The notes: generated from the sequence alone by a model not told the origin. A stretch of DNA of 41,556 nucleotides from DATAVB01 sp040414495 (GCA_040414495.1 JBEDUI010000093.1:1-41556), one strand, 5' to 3'. Numbered from the stretch's first letter, positions 16,566 to 25,454 are shown. Numbers and translations are program-made.

Positions 16566-17840
16566 CTACGGGGTCAATCGGTGCAGGTCGCGCGGAAAGA
16601 GCGTTGCTGCCCGGATGTTGCCGGCCCCGGTAAGCGCGGCGGTCCACCGCTCCAGTCCGATCGCGAACCCGCCGTGTGGCGGCATTCCGAAATGAAATGC
16701 CTGCAGGTACGGCTCGTACGGTTCCGCCGGTTCGCCGAGTTTGCGCAGCGCGGCCCGGTAGTCGGACTCGTTGTGTAGCCGCTGCCCGCCAGTCACCAGT
16801 TCTACGCCGCGAATAAGCAGGTCGAAGCTGTTCGAGTATTCCGGACGCAGTGGGTCGGGATATGTGTAAAAGGGTCGCTTGGCCATCGGATATCCGGTTA
16901 CGAAAACGAAATCCGAGCCGTATTCGCGTCGGGCCCAGTCGCCGAGAAAACGCTCGTGGGCCGGGGCCAGGTCCGGTTCGTTACGGACATTCTCCCCGGT
17001 TTCGCGGCTGATCATCTCCAGCGCCTCGGCGAAATGCAGGGTCGGAATTCGCTCCGGCACCGTCGGCAGCCCGGGAAATGCGCCTACCCGTTGCCGTACC
17101 CGGTCCAGCATTGCGGCAATGACATCCTGTACCAACGCCATTACGGTTGTGTGGTCGTCGATGAATCCGAATTCCACGTCCAGCGACGTATATTGCGCCA
17201 GGTGCCGGGTGGTGTCGTGCGGCTCGGCCCGGAAAACCGGCCCGACCTCGTACACCCGCTCGAATACACCGACCAGCATTTGTTTGTAGAACTGCGGACT
17301 CTGCGCCAAAAACGCCGGCCGCCCGAAATAGTCGATACCGAAAACGTTGGCGCCGCTCTCGGTGGCCGAGCCGACCAATTTCGGCGTGCTGACCTCGACG
17401 AAATGCCGCTCGTCCAACAGCGCCCGGAATCCGGAAACCGAAGCAGCCGCCACTTCGAAGGCGTGTTTACGGCTCGGGTGCCGCAATGCCAACGGCGCAA
17501 GGTCGAGTTGCGTCGGCAGGCCGACCTTGAGCGTGGGCCGGAACAAATCGAACGGCAACGTGCCGGCGGGTTCGGATAGCGGCCGCAGTCGCGGCTCGGT
17601 GATTTCCACGCCGCCTGGCGCTTTGGTGTTGGCGGTGGCGCGGCCGGTTACCTCGACGACGGTTTCCTCGGGAATGGCGGCGAGTTCCTGGTCGGTGGTG
17701 ACGACCTGGGCCAGGCCGGTGGCGTCCCGCACAACCAGAAATGTCACGTTGGCCAACCGCCGGGTCCGGTGCAACCACCCGGCAATTCGTACCGACCGGC
17801 CGACCTGTTCGGGCAGCCGCGCCGCCCAGATCCGTTCCAT
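16566..17840 (-). CDS. aspS: Aspartyl-tRNA synthetase, archaeal/non-discriminating type
   Basis: 424 residues, much shorter than the ~590 of bacterial AspRS because the GAD insertion is missing. N-terminal OB fold for the anticodon (residues ~1-100, GRSVRIAGWLHRTRRLANVT), then class II motifs: FRAEPHDTTRHLAQYTSLDV (motif 2) and GFAIGLERW (motif 3), with SPQFYKQMLVG between. This is the archaeal/eukaryal branch, often a second AspRS in bacteria and often able to charge tRNA-Asn too. The leader carries a T-box with GAC specifier, which supports Asp identity and control by uncharged tRNA-Asp. Confidence 0.9.
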   Translation of the reverse strand: MERIWAARLPEQVGRSVRIAGWLHRTRRLANVTFLVVRDATGLAQVVTTDQELAAIPEETVVEVTGRATANTKAPGGVEITEPRLRPLSEPAGTLPFDLFRPTLKVGLPTQLDLAPLALRHPSRKHAFEVAAASVSGFRALLDERHFVEVSTPKLVGSATESGANVFGIDYFGRPAFLAQSPQFYKQMLVGVFERVYEVGPVFRAEPHDTTRHLAQYTSLDVEFGFIDDHTTVMALVQDVIAAMLDRVRQRVGAFPGLPTVPERIPTLHFAEALEMISRETGENVRNEPDLAPAHERFLGDWARREYGSDFVFVTGYPMAKRPFYTYPDPLRPEYSNSFDLLIRGVELVTGGQRLHNESDYRAALRKLGEPAEPYEPYLQAFHFGMPPHGGFAIGLERWTAALTGAGNIRAATLFPRDLHRLTP

Positions 17841-18110
17841 CGTTCACTCCCTCGCTGCCTGCCACCCTGGGGTGCGGGCGAGGGGGACTCGCGGTGCCAC
17901 CGCACTTCACCGCCGGATCCGTGCCGGCGGCCTCATTCGACCCGATAACGGGGGTTGGCCGGCGGGGCTTACTGAGGCAACTGCCAACGCAGCAGCCCGT
18001 TTTTCCCCGCACTCGGGAGGGTCTTCGCACCGGTCCGGACGCCGCCTTCTCAGCTACCAGCGGCTCTCTGTGCTCCGGGGTCCGGCGCTACTCGTCTCCG
18101 TCAACGTGTT
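17841..18110 (-). promoter_or_regulatory. T-box riboswitch, Asp-specific (GAC), translational type
   Basis: Minus-strand leader of aspS. AGAGAG (plus 18064-18069) followed by CCGCTGGTAGCTGAGAAGGC is the stem I signature; the specifier context GAA-GAC-CCTCCCGAG puts GAC at plus 18021-18023; the T-box core GCGGTGGCACCGC is at 17891-17903. The TGGC can pair with the GCCA end of tRNA-Asp (G73). No U-rich terminator follows; instead CCCTCGC can pair with GCGAGGG, the ribosome site 8-14 nt before the ATG, so control is probably at translation. A possible -10 TACGGT is at plus 18118-18123. Confidence 0.85.
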
Positions 18111-18203
18111 GCCGCGGACCGTATCACCGGGCGGCGGCTACGGAAACGGAATTACGACTGGGAATTCACAGGCCGAGGATTTACCGCACCGCCGCCACCT
18201 CGT

Positions 18204-18260
18204 CGTGATCACGCAATCTTGGTCCGCGCCATAGCGACGAACCATTTCTGCATGATCACG
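18204..18260. repeat. Dispersed GATCATG intergenic hairpin, copy 2
   Basis: CGTGATCACGCAATCTTGGT pairs with ACCATTTCTGCATGATCACG (15 of 20 positions) around a 17-nt centre. It sits 53 bp beyond the stop of the CRD protein gene and upstream of the T-box promoter, so it probably insulates the two. Confidence 0.6.
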
Positions 18261-18312
18261 ACGGGAGGAGCGCACGACGGTGCAATTCGGCACCGGAATT
18301 GGCGGGCCGAAT

Positions 18313-18861
18313 TCAACCCTGGCGGGCCTCGGTCAGGCTCAGATCGAGTTCGGACCGAACCCCGGCCGGCAGCTGAGTGCTGCGCGCGGCCGGCGGCGGG
18401 CTGGATACGACAAGCGAATACGTCCCGGCTGGCAGCGCCGGGAATTCGTACCGACCGTCGGCACCGGTGGCCACGGTATGCACGACAACGCCACGCTCGT
18501 CGACCAGCGCCACGCTGGCATCCCGCACCGGCCGGCCAAACCGCCGCTCCCGCACCACACCGCGAATTCGGCTGTTATGCCGTTCCAACCAGATCGTGCG
18601 GGGCGACGTGGTGCGCGCCGGCTCAACCAGCTCCATCGCGGGCTGATGCCCGGTAGCCGTGATGAGCAACAGACAGCGTTCCTGCCGCGGCGCCGGCAGC
18701 CGAAATGCGCCGTCATCGGCGCTGCTGGTCCGACCGGTTTCCCGGCCGGCGCCGTCGATGAGCACGATCTGGGCACCAGCCACCGGATTTCCGGTCGTGG
18801 TCCGCACATTGCCGGTGACGAGCGCCTGATCGGTCCGGCTTTCCACCTCAACCTCAGACAC
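18313..18861 (-). CDS. Protein of two carboxypeptidase-regulatory-like (CRD) domains
   Basis: 182 residues from GTG 18861, with GGAGGTGG six bases upstream. Two beta-sandwich repeats: residues ~13-92 (ALVTGNVRTTTGNPVAGAQI … DDGAFRLPAP) and ~97-175 (RIRGVVRERRFGRPVRDASV … ADGRYEFPALPAGTYSLVV). These are CnaB/CarboxypepD_reg-like folds. There is no signal peptide, so unlike most such domains it should be cytoplasmic. The same domain type is fused to the MFS pump at 28435 and to YceI at 31506, suggesting a shared local function. Function unknown. Confidence 0.8.
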   Translation of the reverse strand: MSEVEVESRTDQALVTGNVRTTTGNPVAGAQIVLIDGAGRETGRTSSADDGAFRLPAPRQERCLLLITATGHQPAMELVEPARTTSPRTIWLERHNSRIRGVVRERRFGRPVRDASVALVDERGVVVHTVATGADGRYEFPALPAGTYSLVVSSPPPAARSTQLPAGVRSELDLSLTEARQG

Positions 18862-19126
18862 GAGCGACCACCTCCGGATCACGCGCCGGGGAATTGTGCG
18901 ATAAATCCCAGACTGAATCCGGACAGTCTGAATACGGACGGTTATCTCGTGTCGCGATTCGAGTGACGGTAATGGTCATGCCCGAGCCTTACTGCCGAGT
19001 GACAACACTGAGGCGCCGTTGCCGAAGCGGCGCCGACGAACCGTACAAACGGCACCACCACTACACAGCGTATACGATTACGATTAGTAATCCGGCGTGT
19101 GCATTATGAATTCAATTCGGCCGGAA

Positions 19127-19936
19127 TTACGTTTGCAGCAGGCGTTCCAGCACAATCGCAACCCCGTCGTCGTCATTTGACGCGGTGATTTCGTCGGCCG
19201 AGGCGCGTACGGTCGGGTGCGCGTTCGCCACGGCGACGGACCAGCCGGCCCAGGCCAGCATCGGCACATCGTTCGGCATATCGCCGAATGCGATCGTCTG
19301 GTCGGCCCGGATTCCCCGCTGCCGCGCGAGGTGGGCCAACCCCGAAGCCTTGGTGACATCGTGCGCGGAAATCTCCAGCAGCCCGCCGCCGGAATACATG
19401 CTGTGGGTGAACGTGGCGATGTCACCGGCCAATTCGATCGCCTGGCTCATCAGCGTGTCGGCGTCGGTCGAGTCGTGTCGGGCCAGCAGCTTCGCCGCCG
19501 GTTGGGCGATCAGGTCCTCGACCGGAGCGATGATCGGACCGACGCCCAGGTCGTACTGATGCTGATAACCCGGCTCCAGACCGAAGCTCTCGCCGTACTC
19601 CACCGCCCAGAGCAGACCGGGCACGGCTGCCCGCAACCGCCGGACCACCTCGGCCATGGTCTCCGGGCTCAGCCACTCCGTCCACACGATCCGCTCGGTG
19701 TGCAGGTCATAGCAGACGGCGCCGTTCGAGCACAGCGCCAGCCCGGCATGACCGGTCACGTCGGCGATCTCGTGCATCCACCGGGGTGGCCGGCCGCTGA
19801 CGAAAACTACGAGACGCCCGGTCGCCTCGACGGCTTTGAGTGCCTGCAGGGTGCGCTGCGACAACGAACCGTCCGAACGCACGATGGTGCCGTCAAGATC
19901 GGTGGCGACCAATCGGACGTCGGCGGCGGGGATCAC
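19127..19936 (-). CDS. Cof-type HAD hydrolase
   Basis: 269 residues. HAD motifs: LVATDLDGTIV (I, nucleophile Asp), VFVSGRP (II), KASGLAHLARQRGI (III Lys) and IAFGDMPNDVPMLAWAG (IV). The long cap between residues ~85 and 185 places it in the Cof/IIB group, which dephosphorylates sugar phosphates or cofactors such as pyridoxal phosphate and FMN. The GTG start overlaps the stop of serS as GTGA. The 265 bp beyond its stop, up to 18862, hold nothing recognisable. Confidence 0.92.
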   Translation of the reverse strand: MIPAADVRLVATDLDGTIVRSDGSLSQRTLQALKAVEATGRLVVFVSGRPPRWMHEIADVTGHAGLALCSNGAVCYDLHTERIVWTEWLSPETMAEVVRRLRAAVPGLLWAVEYGESFGLEPGYQHQYDLGVGPIIAPVEDLIAQPAAKLLARHDSTDADTLMSQAIELAGDIATFTHSMYSGGGLLEISAHDVTKASGLAHLARQRGIRADQTIAFGDMPNDVPMLAWAGWSVAVANAHPTVRASADEITASNDDDGVAIVLERLLQT

Positions 19937-21204
19937 AGCTTGGCCGGCTCGATCCGGTCCATCCCGCCGAGGTACGGCCGTAGCGCCTCGGGAATCCGCA
20001 CCGACCCGTCGGCCTGCTGGTGCACCTCGAGCAGGGCAGCGATCGTCCGGGTGACCGCGACCAGCGTGCCGTTCAGCGTGGCAGCGGGCTGCGGTTTGCC
20101 GTTGCTGTCGCGATACCGGATGGCCAGGCGGCGGGCCTGAAAGGTCGTGCAGTTCGAGGTGGACGTCAGCTCGCGGTACCGGTCCTGGGCCGGGAACCAG
20201 GCCTCGCAGTCGTACTTACGGGCGGCGCTGGAACCCAGGTCGCCGGCCGCGGTGTCGATCACCCGGTAATGCAGTTCGAGCTTGTCGAGGAATTCCTTCT
20301 CCCAGGCCAGCAGGCGCAGGTGCTCCTCCTCGGCCTGCTCCGGCGGGCAGTACGAGAACATCTCGACCTTGTCGAACCAGTGCACCCGGAACACGCCGCG
20401 GGTGTCCTTGCCGTAGGAACCGGCCTCGCGGCGGAAACACGCGGAATACCCGGCGTACCGGCGCGGCCCATCGGTCAGATCGATGATCTCGTCGGAGTGG
20501 TAGCCAGCCAACGCGACCTCGGAGGTGCCGACGAGATACAGATCGTCCCGCTCGAGGTGGTAGACCTCCTCGGCGTGCGCACCGAGAAATCCGGTGCCCT
20601 CCATCGCCTCGGGCCGGACCAGAGCCGGGGCCACGACCGGGGTGAAACCGGCCGCGGTCGCCTGGGCCATGGCCAGGTTGACCAACGCGAACTCCAGCAA
20701 CGCGCCCGGCCCAGTGAGGAAATAGAACCGGGACCCGGACACCTTGGCGCCGCGGGCCGTGTCGAACGCGCCGACCCGTTCGCCGACGATGGTGTGGTCG
20801 GCCGGCTCGAAGTCGTAGACCGGCTTGTCGCCGATCGTCTCCAGCACCGTGAAGTCGTCCTCGCCGCCGGCCGGAACGCCGTCGATGATGACGTTGGGGA
20901 TGGCCCGATGCGCCTGCTGCAGCGCCTCCTCGGCCTCGGCCTGGCGCGCCTCGGCCGCCTTCACCTCGGCGGCAAGCTCCTTGCCCCGCTCCAGCAGCGC
21001 CGGCCGTTCCTCCGGCGAGGCCTGGCCGACCTTACGGCCGAACGCCTTCTGCTCGGCCCGCAACGAATCCGCGGCGGCGACCGCGGCGCGGCGAGCCTCG
21101 TCGGCGGCCAGCAACCGGTCCACCGACGACTCGTCCTCGCCCCGGGCACGCTGGGAGGCACGGACTCTGTCGGGGTCGTCGCGGACCAGGCGAAGGTCAA
21201 TCAC
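19933..21204 (-). CDS. serS: Seryl-tRNA synthetase
   Basis: 423 residues, normal length. The N-terminal antiparallel coiled coil that grips the long arm of tRNA-Ser spans residues ~30-105 (ARRAAVAAADSLRAEQKAFG … AEEALQQAHRAIPN). Class II motifs: CFRREAGSYGKDTRGVFRVH (motif 2), EVMFSYC-like region, and the Ser-binding TSEVALAG. It ends LRPYLGGMDRIEP. A TAGCCT box six bases before the GTG start suggests a leaderless message. It leads a two-gene operon with the HAD phosphatase. Confidence 0.97.
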   Translation of the reverse strand: MIDLRLVRDDPDRVRASQRARGEDESSVDRLLAADEARRAAVAAADSLRAEQKAFGRKVGQASPEERPALLERGKELAAEVKAAEARQAEAEEALQQAHRAIPNVIIDGVPAGGEDDFTVLETIGDKPVYDFEPADHTIVGERVGAFDTARGAKVSGSRFYFLTGPGALLEFALVNLAMAQATAAGFTPVVAPALVRPEAMEGTGFLGAHAEEVYHLERDDLYLVGTSEVALAGYHSDEIIDLTDGPRRYAGYSACFRREAGSYGKDTRGVFRVHWFDKVEMFSYCPPEQAEEEHLRLLAWEKEFLDKLELHYRVIDTAAGDLGSSAARKYDCEAWFPAQDRYRELTSTSNCTTFQARRLAIRYRDSNGKPQPAATLNGTLVAVTRTIAALLEVHQQADGSVRIPEALRPYLGGMDRIEPAKL

Positions 21205-21314
21205 GCTGTCAGGCTACCGGCGGGCGGCCAGCGGGCCGTACTCGATATCCACATCCCGCGGCGCTATCCACAAGCTGGACCGGATTGTCCGCAACGACGG
21301 GAATTCAGGCCGAC

Positions 21315-21320
21315 TACGCT
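21315..21320 (+). promoter_or_regulatory. -10 box TACGCT, leaderless start
   Basis: TACGCT ends exactly 8 nt before GTG 21329, with no ribosome site between; identical in sequence and spacing to the box at 7031. Confidence 0.55.
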
Positions 21321-21328
21321 CCCACCTC

Positions 21329-21868
21329 GTGACGTATGACATCGCGCTGCTACCCCGGGTCGGGCAGGAAACCCTGGAGGAGACGATCGCCCGGCTGCGG
21401 CTCGATGAGGACGTTGACTTGGACCCCACGTTGGTCAGCCGCTGGCGGGAGATCGAGGGCAACGCGCGCCGGATCGTGCGCGGCATACGTACCACCGCCA
21501 TCGAGCCGAACTGCCGCGAATTGACCGACGACCGCACCGGCATCACGGTCACCGCCGAGCATTACGTCACCGTCTCGATCCCGTTCTGGTACGACGGCGA
21601 GCAGCGGGTGCAGATGCTCGAGACGTTGCTGCGGCTGGCCGGGCAGTTGGAGAACGATACGGGCCTGGCCGGCCACGACCTGCAGGTCAAACGCTGGCTG
21701 GCCGACGGAGTGACCGCGACCGATGCCGCGGCCGCGTACCAACTGGGCCGCGACACCGTGCACGAACCGGAGCAGACGGCGCAGGACTCGGCCCGGCTGG
21801 GTCACGGCATCATCCGGTTCTTCACCTGGAGCTTCCAGCAACGGCGCCGGCATAAGAGCAACCCATGA
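21329..21868 (+). CDS. Conserved hypothetical protein
   Basis: 179 residues, starting VTYDIALLPRVGQETLEETI. It is acidic and soluble, with the segment EHYVTVSIPFWYDGEQRVQM and a basic tail (FQQRRRHKSNP). I do not recognise a domain. It is divergent from serS and overlaps the following zincin gene as ATGA, so the two products are probably made together. The start is fixed by a leaderless promoter; the frame is open further upstream, antisense to serS, which is a shadow. Confidence 0.75.
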   Translation: MTYDIALLPRVGQETLEETIARLRLDEDVDLDPTLVSRWREIEGNARRIVRGIRTTAIEPNCRELTDDRTGITVTAEHYVTVSIPFWYDGEQRVQMLETLLRLAGQLENDTGLAGHDLQVKRWLADGVTATDAAAAYQLGRDTVHEPEQTAQDSARLGHGIIRFFTWSFQQRRRHKSNP

Positions 21869-22215
21869 TCCAGATGTCGCCGCGGCGGTTCGAGCAGTTG
21901 GTGGCCGACGCGTTGGACAGCATCCCGGAACGACTGACCCGGCTGATGGACAACGTCGTGGTGCTGGTCGAGGATCTGCCGCCCAGTGGCGAATTGAACC
22001 TGCTCGGTTTGTACGAAGGCGTCGCGCTGACCTCACGTAGTCACGAGTACAGCGGGGTGCTGCCGGACCGCATTTTCATCTACCGGCTGCCGACGTTGGC
22101 GATCTGCGACACCGAGGAACAGGTTGTCGAGGAGGTCGCGACGACGGTCGTCCATGAGATCGCGCACCATTTCGGCATTGACGACGCCCGGCTACACGAC
22201 CTCGGCTGGGGCTGA
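21865..22215 (+). CDS. Small zincin-like metallopeptidase (DUF1025 family)
   Basis: 116 residues with the zinc motif VVHEIAHHFGIDD (HExxHxxGxxD) close to the C-terminus, the defining feature of the minimal-metzincin-like DUF1025 family. It begins MSPRRFEQLVADALDSIPER after a two-residue lead. The physiological substrate of the family is not established. It is coupled to the hypothetical gene before it. A comparable gene lies next to serS and pheA in mycobacteria (Rv3836, from memory), so the context is conserved. Confidence 0.92.
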   Translation: MIQMSPRRFEQLVADALDSIPERLTRLMDNVVVLVEDLPPSGELNLLGLYEGVALTSRSHEYSGVLPDRIFIYRLPTLAICDTEEQVVEEVATTVVHEIAHHFGIDDARLHDLGWG

Positions 22216-22230
22216 TCGGCCGGGAACGGG

Positions 22231-22236
22231 TAGCGT
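22231..22236 (+). promoter_or_regulatory. -10 box TAGCGT, leaderless start
   Basis: TAGCGT ends exactly 8 nt before GTG 22245; no Shine-Dalgarno is present. Confidence 0.5.
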
Positions 22237-22244
22237 AAACATAC

Positions 22245-22607
22245 GTGACCGTACCTGCTGGCTCCGCGCAAACTTCGCTCCGTACGGAGTCCGAAACCCG
22301 CCTGCCCATCAAGATGCTGCACGACCGGGTGCTGGCGAAGTACTCGCCTGAGGACGGTGAGCGCAAGTCATCGGGCGGCATCCTGATTCCCGCCACCGCT
22401 CAGGTCGCCAAGCGCCTGTCCTGGGCCGAGGTGCTGGCCGTGGGAAACCACGTCCGCGCGGTCAAGGCCGGCGACAAAATCCTGTTCAGCGCCGAGGACC
22501 AGTTCGAGGTCGAGGTGCACGGTGAGGACTACGTGATCCTGCGCGAGCGGGACCTGCACGCGATCGCCGCCGAGCGGGTAGAGCCGTCGACCGGGCTGTA
22601 TCTGTAA
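22245..22607 (+). CDS. GroES-family co-chaperone-like protein
   Basis: 120 residues. The Cpn10 fold is clear: PIKMLHDRVLAKYSPEDGER, SSGGILIPATAQ, AEVLAVGNHVRAVKAGDKIL and GEDYVILRERDLHAI. A 20-residue N-terminal addition and a C-terminal tail ending STGLYL are not found in canonical GroES, and there is no groEL nearby, so this is the secondary actinobacterial GroES-like paralogue of unclear role. It is leaderless and convergent with the histidine phosphatase gene, only 4 bp between stops. Confidence 0.9.
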   Translation: MTVPAGSAQTSLRTESETRLPIKMLHDRVLAKYSPEDGERKSSGGILIPATAQVAKRLSWAEVLAVGNHVRAVKAGDKILFSAEDQFEVEVHGEDYVILRERDLHAIAAERVEPSTGLYL

Positions 22608-22611
22608 GGGT

Positions 22612-23250
22612 TTAGAGCTCGATCCCGGCCCAGCTGTGGCAGACCAGGCCGGTCAGCTCACTGCGGGTCTCGAGCAGGTCGGATTCCTCGACCTCGACGT
22701 CGATGATGCCGGTGTTCGGTACGTGATGTTCGTACGTGAACGCCGCGGTCACCTCGGGGAACAGCACCGGACCGACCAACCGCAGCGCCCCGCCGTGGGT
22801 CGCGACCACCGCCACGCCCTCGTCGTAGGACGCGAGCACATCGACCAGCACTGACCGGAATCGGGCCACCACCTCGGCCGCGCTTTCCCCGTCAGGCCGA
22901 AACGCGGTGCGGTCGCCATGGATCAACCACCGGACCATCAGCTCGTCCAGAGCGTCGTGCGCGGACTGGTCGTTACGCGGATGCAGGTCGCCCACGTCGA
23001 ACTCGCGCAGGCCGTCCCGTTGCGCGACCGGCAGGCCGAGCCGCTGCGCCAACGGGCTCACGGTCTGCAGGGCCCGTTCCATCGTGCTGGCGTAGATCTG
23101 CCGGATATCCAGATCGGCCAGCTTGTCGGCCAGCTCCTGCGCCTGCTCGTGGCCCAACGGCGACAGCGGCGGACCGGGTACCCCGCAGTCCAGGCTGTGG
23201 ATGACGTTGGCCTCGCTCTCACCGTGTCGCACCAACAGCAGCCGCTTCAC
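22612..23250 (-). CDS. Histidine phosphatase (phosphoglycerate mutase-like)
   Basis: 212 residues. Catalytic RHG in LLLVRHGESEAN (His ~9) and the second His in VVATHGGALR; LSPLGHEQAQELA and STMERALQTVSPLA complete the family pattern. Such proteins dephosphorylate small phosphoesters; the mutase function is not certain. The start overlaps the stop of pheA as ATGA. The pheA-phosphatase pair also exists in mycobacteria (Rv3838c-Rv3837c, from memory). Confidence 0.92.
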   Translation of the reverse strand: MKRLLLVRHGESEANVIHSLDCGVPGPPLSPLGHEQAQELADKLADLDIRQIYASTMERALQTVSPLAQRLGLPVAQRDGLREFDVGDLHPRNDQSAHDALDELMVRWLIHGDRTAFRPDGESAAEVVARFRSVLVDVLASYDEGVAVVATHGGALRLVGPVLFPEVTAAFTYEHHVPNTGIIDVEVEESDLLETRSELTGLVCHSWAGIEL

Positions 23251-24188
23251 GACGAATACCCGTTACGTCGGCGGGCCAGCCACTGCGCCGCTTCGGCGAA
23301 ATCCGCGTCGCCCCGGCCCGGTGGCAACGGGCGCGAAGTCCCTTCGGCCCGCGGATACGAACCGAGGAAGCGCACGTCGGCGCAGATGCGGTGCAACGCG
23401 GCGAGCGCGTCGCCGACCCGGGCATCGGCGATGTGACCCTCGCAGTCGAGCGAGAAGCAGTACTTGCCGAGCAGGTCCTTGGTCGGACGGGACTCGATCC
23501 GGGTCAGGTTGACACCGCGAGCGGCGAACTCGGTCAGCACCTCGAGCAACGCGCCGGTGTGGTTGTCCCGGATGTACGCGACCAGCGACGTCTTGTCGTT
23601 GCCGGTCGGTTTGGGTAGCTGGTCGGGCGCGGCGACCAGGACGAACCGGGTCAGCGCGCCGGCATTGTCGGCGATCGAGGTCGCCAACTCAATCAGGTGC
23701 GAGCGTTCGGCCGCGATCGGTGTGGTGATCGCGGCGTCGTATCGACCCTCGACCACCGCGACGGCGGCCGCCGCGTTTGAGGACACGAGCGACACCGTGG
23801 CGGCCGGCGCGTTGTCCCGCAGCCAGCCGCGGCACTGCGCCTCGGCGTGCGGGTGCGCGGCCACCGTCGTCACGTCGCTCAAGGCCAGGCCGGGCTTGGC
23901 GACGAACGTGAAGTTGACCGGCAGCACGATCTCCCGTACCACCACCAGCGGCTCACCAGACGCCAACGCGTCCAACGTGGCCGGCACCGAACCCTCGACC
24001 GAGTTCTCGAACGCCACCACGGCGGCATCCGCGGCGCCGGAACGGACCGCGTCGATCGCGGCATGCACCGACGGCTGCGGCAAGAGCTGCGCCCCGTCGA
24101 CCTCGGGCAGCGTACGCAGCGCAGCCTCGGTGAACGTCCCCTCCGGCCCGAGGAACGCGTACCGACGCTGACCAGCTTCGCTCTGCAC
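23247..24188 (-). CDS. pheA: Prephenate dehydratase
   Basis: 313 residues from GTG 24188. Catalytic domain (RRYAFLGPEGTFTEAALRTL, VVAFENSVEGSVPATLDAL, the essential Thr-Arg-Phe in ALTRFVLVA) and a C-terminal ACT domain (KTSLVAYIRDNHTGALLEVL, NLTRIESRPTK) whose ESRP motif binds phenylalanine for feedback inhibition. It turns prephenate into phenylpyruvate in Phe synthesis. A TACGCT box 7 nt upstream sets this start over the in-frame ATG at 24248. Confidence 0.96.
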   Translation of the reverse strand: MQSEAGQRRYAFLGPEGTFTEAALRTLPEVDGAQLLPQPSVHAAIDAVRSGAADAAVVAFENSVEGSVPATLDALASGEPLVVVREIVLPVNFTFVAKPGLALSDVTTVAAHPHAEAQCRGWLRDNAPAATVSLVSSNAAAAVAVVEGRYDAAITTPIAAERSHLIELATSIADNAGALTRFVLVAAPDQLPKPTGNDKTSLVAYIRDNHTGALLEVLTEFAARGVNLTRIESRPTKDLLGKYCFSLDCEGHIADARVGDALAALHRICADVRFLGSYPRAEGTSRPLPPGRGDADFAEAAQWLARRRNGYSS

Positions 24189-24195
24189 GGGCCTG

Positions 24196-24201
24196 AGCGT
24201 A
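24196..24201 (-). promoter_or_regulatory. -10 box TACGCT of pheA, leaderless start
   Basis: On the minus strand TACGCT ends 7 nt before GTG 24188, again without a ribosome site. Confidence 0.5.
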
Positions 24202-24257
24202 TTAGGGCAAGTCAGCCCCACCCGCGCCGACCCTTGGTCTGCGCACAATGATCGTTT

Positions 24258-25454
24258 TTAGCGGTAGCTGAGATAGCGCTCCCGCAGCCGCTCGAACGTC
24301 GCCAGATCGGCCTGCCAGCCGGCCACGACCTCGTCGGTGGTTTTCCCGGCATCGATAGCGGTACGCAGATAATCCGATCCGGACAGCTTGTCGATCCAGT
24401 ACGGGTTATTGGCCTCGTATCGCCAGACAAAGTCCTTGGCGTACAGCGTTTTCGCCGTAATGAACATCTCAACCGCGGTGCGGATCGGGTCGAAACCGTC
24501 CCGGTCGGTCACCTGGACCTCGACCCCGCCGCAGGTCTGGTTGACGAACTTATGGAATGTCGGCACGAAATACGCCTCGCGGAATTGCACTCCGGTCAGT
24601 CCGGCCGAATTCAGCGCCTCGGCCCAGTGGTAGTCCACGTACGGCGCGCCGATCAATTCGAACGGCTTGGTCGTGCCCCGGCCCTCAGACATATTCGTGC
24701 CCTCGAACATCCCGAGGCCTGGATATACGAACGCCGAATTCGTGGTCGGCATGTTCGGCGACGGCGCTACCCAGGGCAGGCCGGTCTGATCGTAATCCTG
24801 ATCCCGGCGCCATCCCTGCACCGGAATGACGTTCAACTCGACCGTTTTGCCGCCGATGAATTCCCCGTTGAACAACTGTGCCAACTCGCCGACCGTCATG
24901 CCGTGCCGCTGCGCGATCGGAGCCAAGCCGACGCCGGATTCCCACTGTGGCTGCAATACCGGGCCGATCGCGGGGTTGCCACCGACCGGATTGGGCCGGT
25001 CGAGCACGACGAACGGCACGCCGAGCCCAGCCACCGCCTGCATTGCCGTATACATCGTCCAGATGTACGTATAAAAGCGCGCCCCGATATCCTGAATATC
25101 GAAAAGCAGGAGCTCGATATTTGATTTCGACATGAGGTCGACCACGCCGGCGACATCCTTGCCGTAGAGGTCATACACCGGCAGTCCGGTCTTCTCGTCG
25201 GTGTAAAAGCCCTCCGATCCACCAGCCTGCGCGGTGCCCCGAAAGCCGTGCTCGGGCCCGAATACCGCGGTCAGGTTGACCTCGGCCGAGCCGTGCATCA
25301 CGTCGACCTCGTGCGCCAGGTCCGCGGTAATGCTGGTCGGGTTGGCGAGAATACCGACCCGTTTACCGGCCACCGCGCGATATCGATCGGCCGCCAGTAC
25401 GTCGAATCCAGTTCGCACGGTGGCCTGCCGCTGCACGGGAATCACCTCGGTCAC
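24258..25454 (-). CDS. Exo-beta-N-acetylmuramidase NamZ family (DUF1343)
   Basis: 398 residues (392 if GTG 25436, which has GAGGTG six bases upstream, is used). Family segments: GKRVGILANPTSI, FGPEHGFRGTAQAG, LLFDIQDIGARFYTYIWTM, VVLDRPNPVGG, WVAPSPNMPTTNSAFVYPG, EGRGTTKPFELIGAP. NamZ removes non-reducing terminal MurNAc from peptidoglycan fragments during cell-wall recycling. No signal peptide is visible, so it would act inside the cell on imported muropeptide sugars, unlike the secreted Bacillus enzyme. It is separated from pheA by a TACGCT promoter, so it is likely its own unit. Confidence 0.92.
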   Translation of the reverse strand: MTEVIPVQRQATVRTGFDVLAADRYRAVAGKRVGILANPTSITADLAHEVDVMHGSAEVNLTAVFGPEHGFRGTAQAGGSEGFYTDEKTGLPVYDLYGKDVAGVVDLMSKSNIELLLFDIQDIGARFYTYIWTMYTAMQAVAGLGVPFVVLDRPNPVGGNPAIGPVLQPQWESGVGLAPIAQRHGMTVGELAQLFNGEFIGGKTVELNVIPVQGWRRDQDYDQTGLPWVAPSPNMPTTNSAFVYPGLGMFEGTNMSEGRGTTKPFELIGAPYVDYHWAEALNSAGLTGVQFREAYFVPTFHKFVNQTCGGVEVQVTDRDGFDPIRTAVEMFITAKTLYAKDFVWRYEANNPYWIDKLSGSDYLRTAIDAGKTTDEVVAGWQADLATFERLRERYLSYR

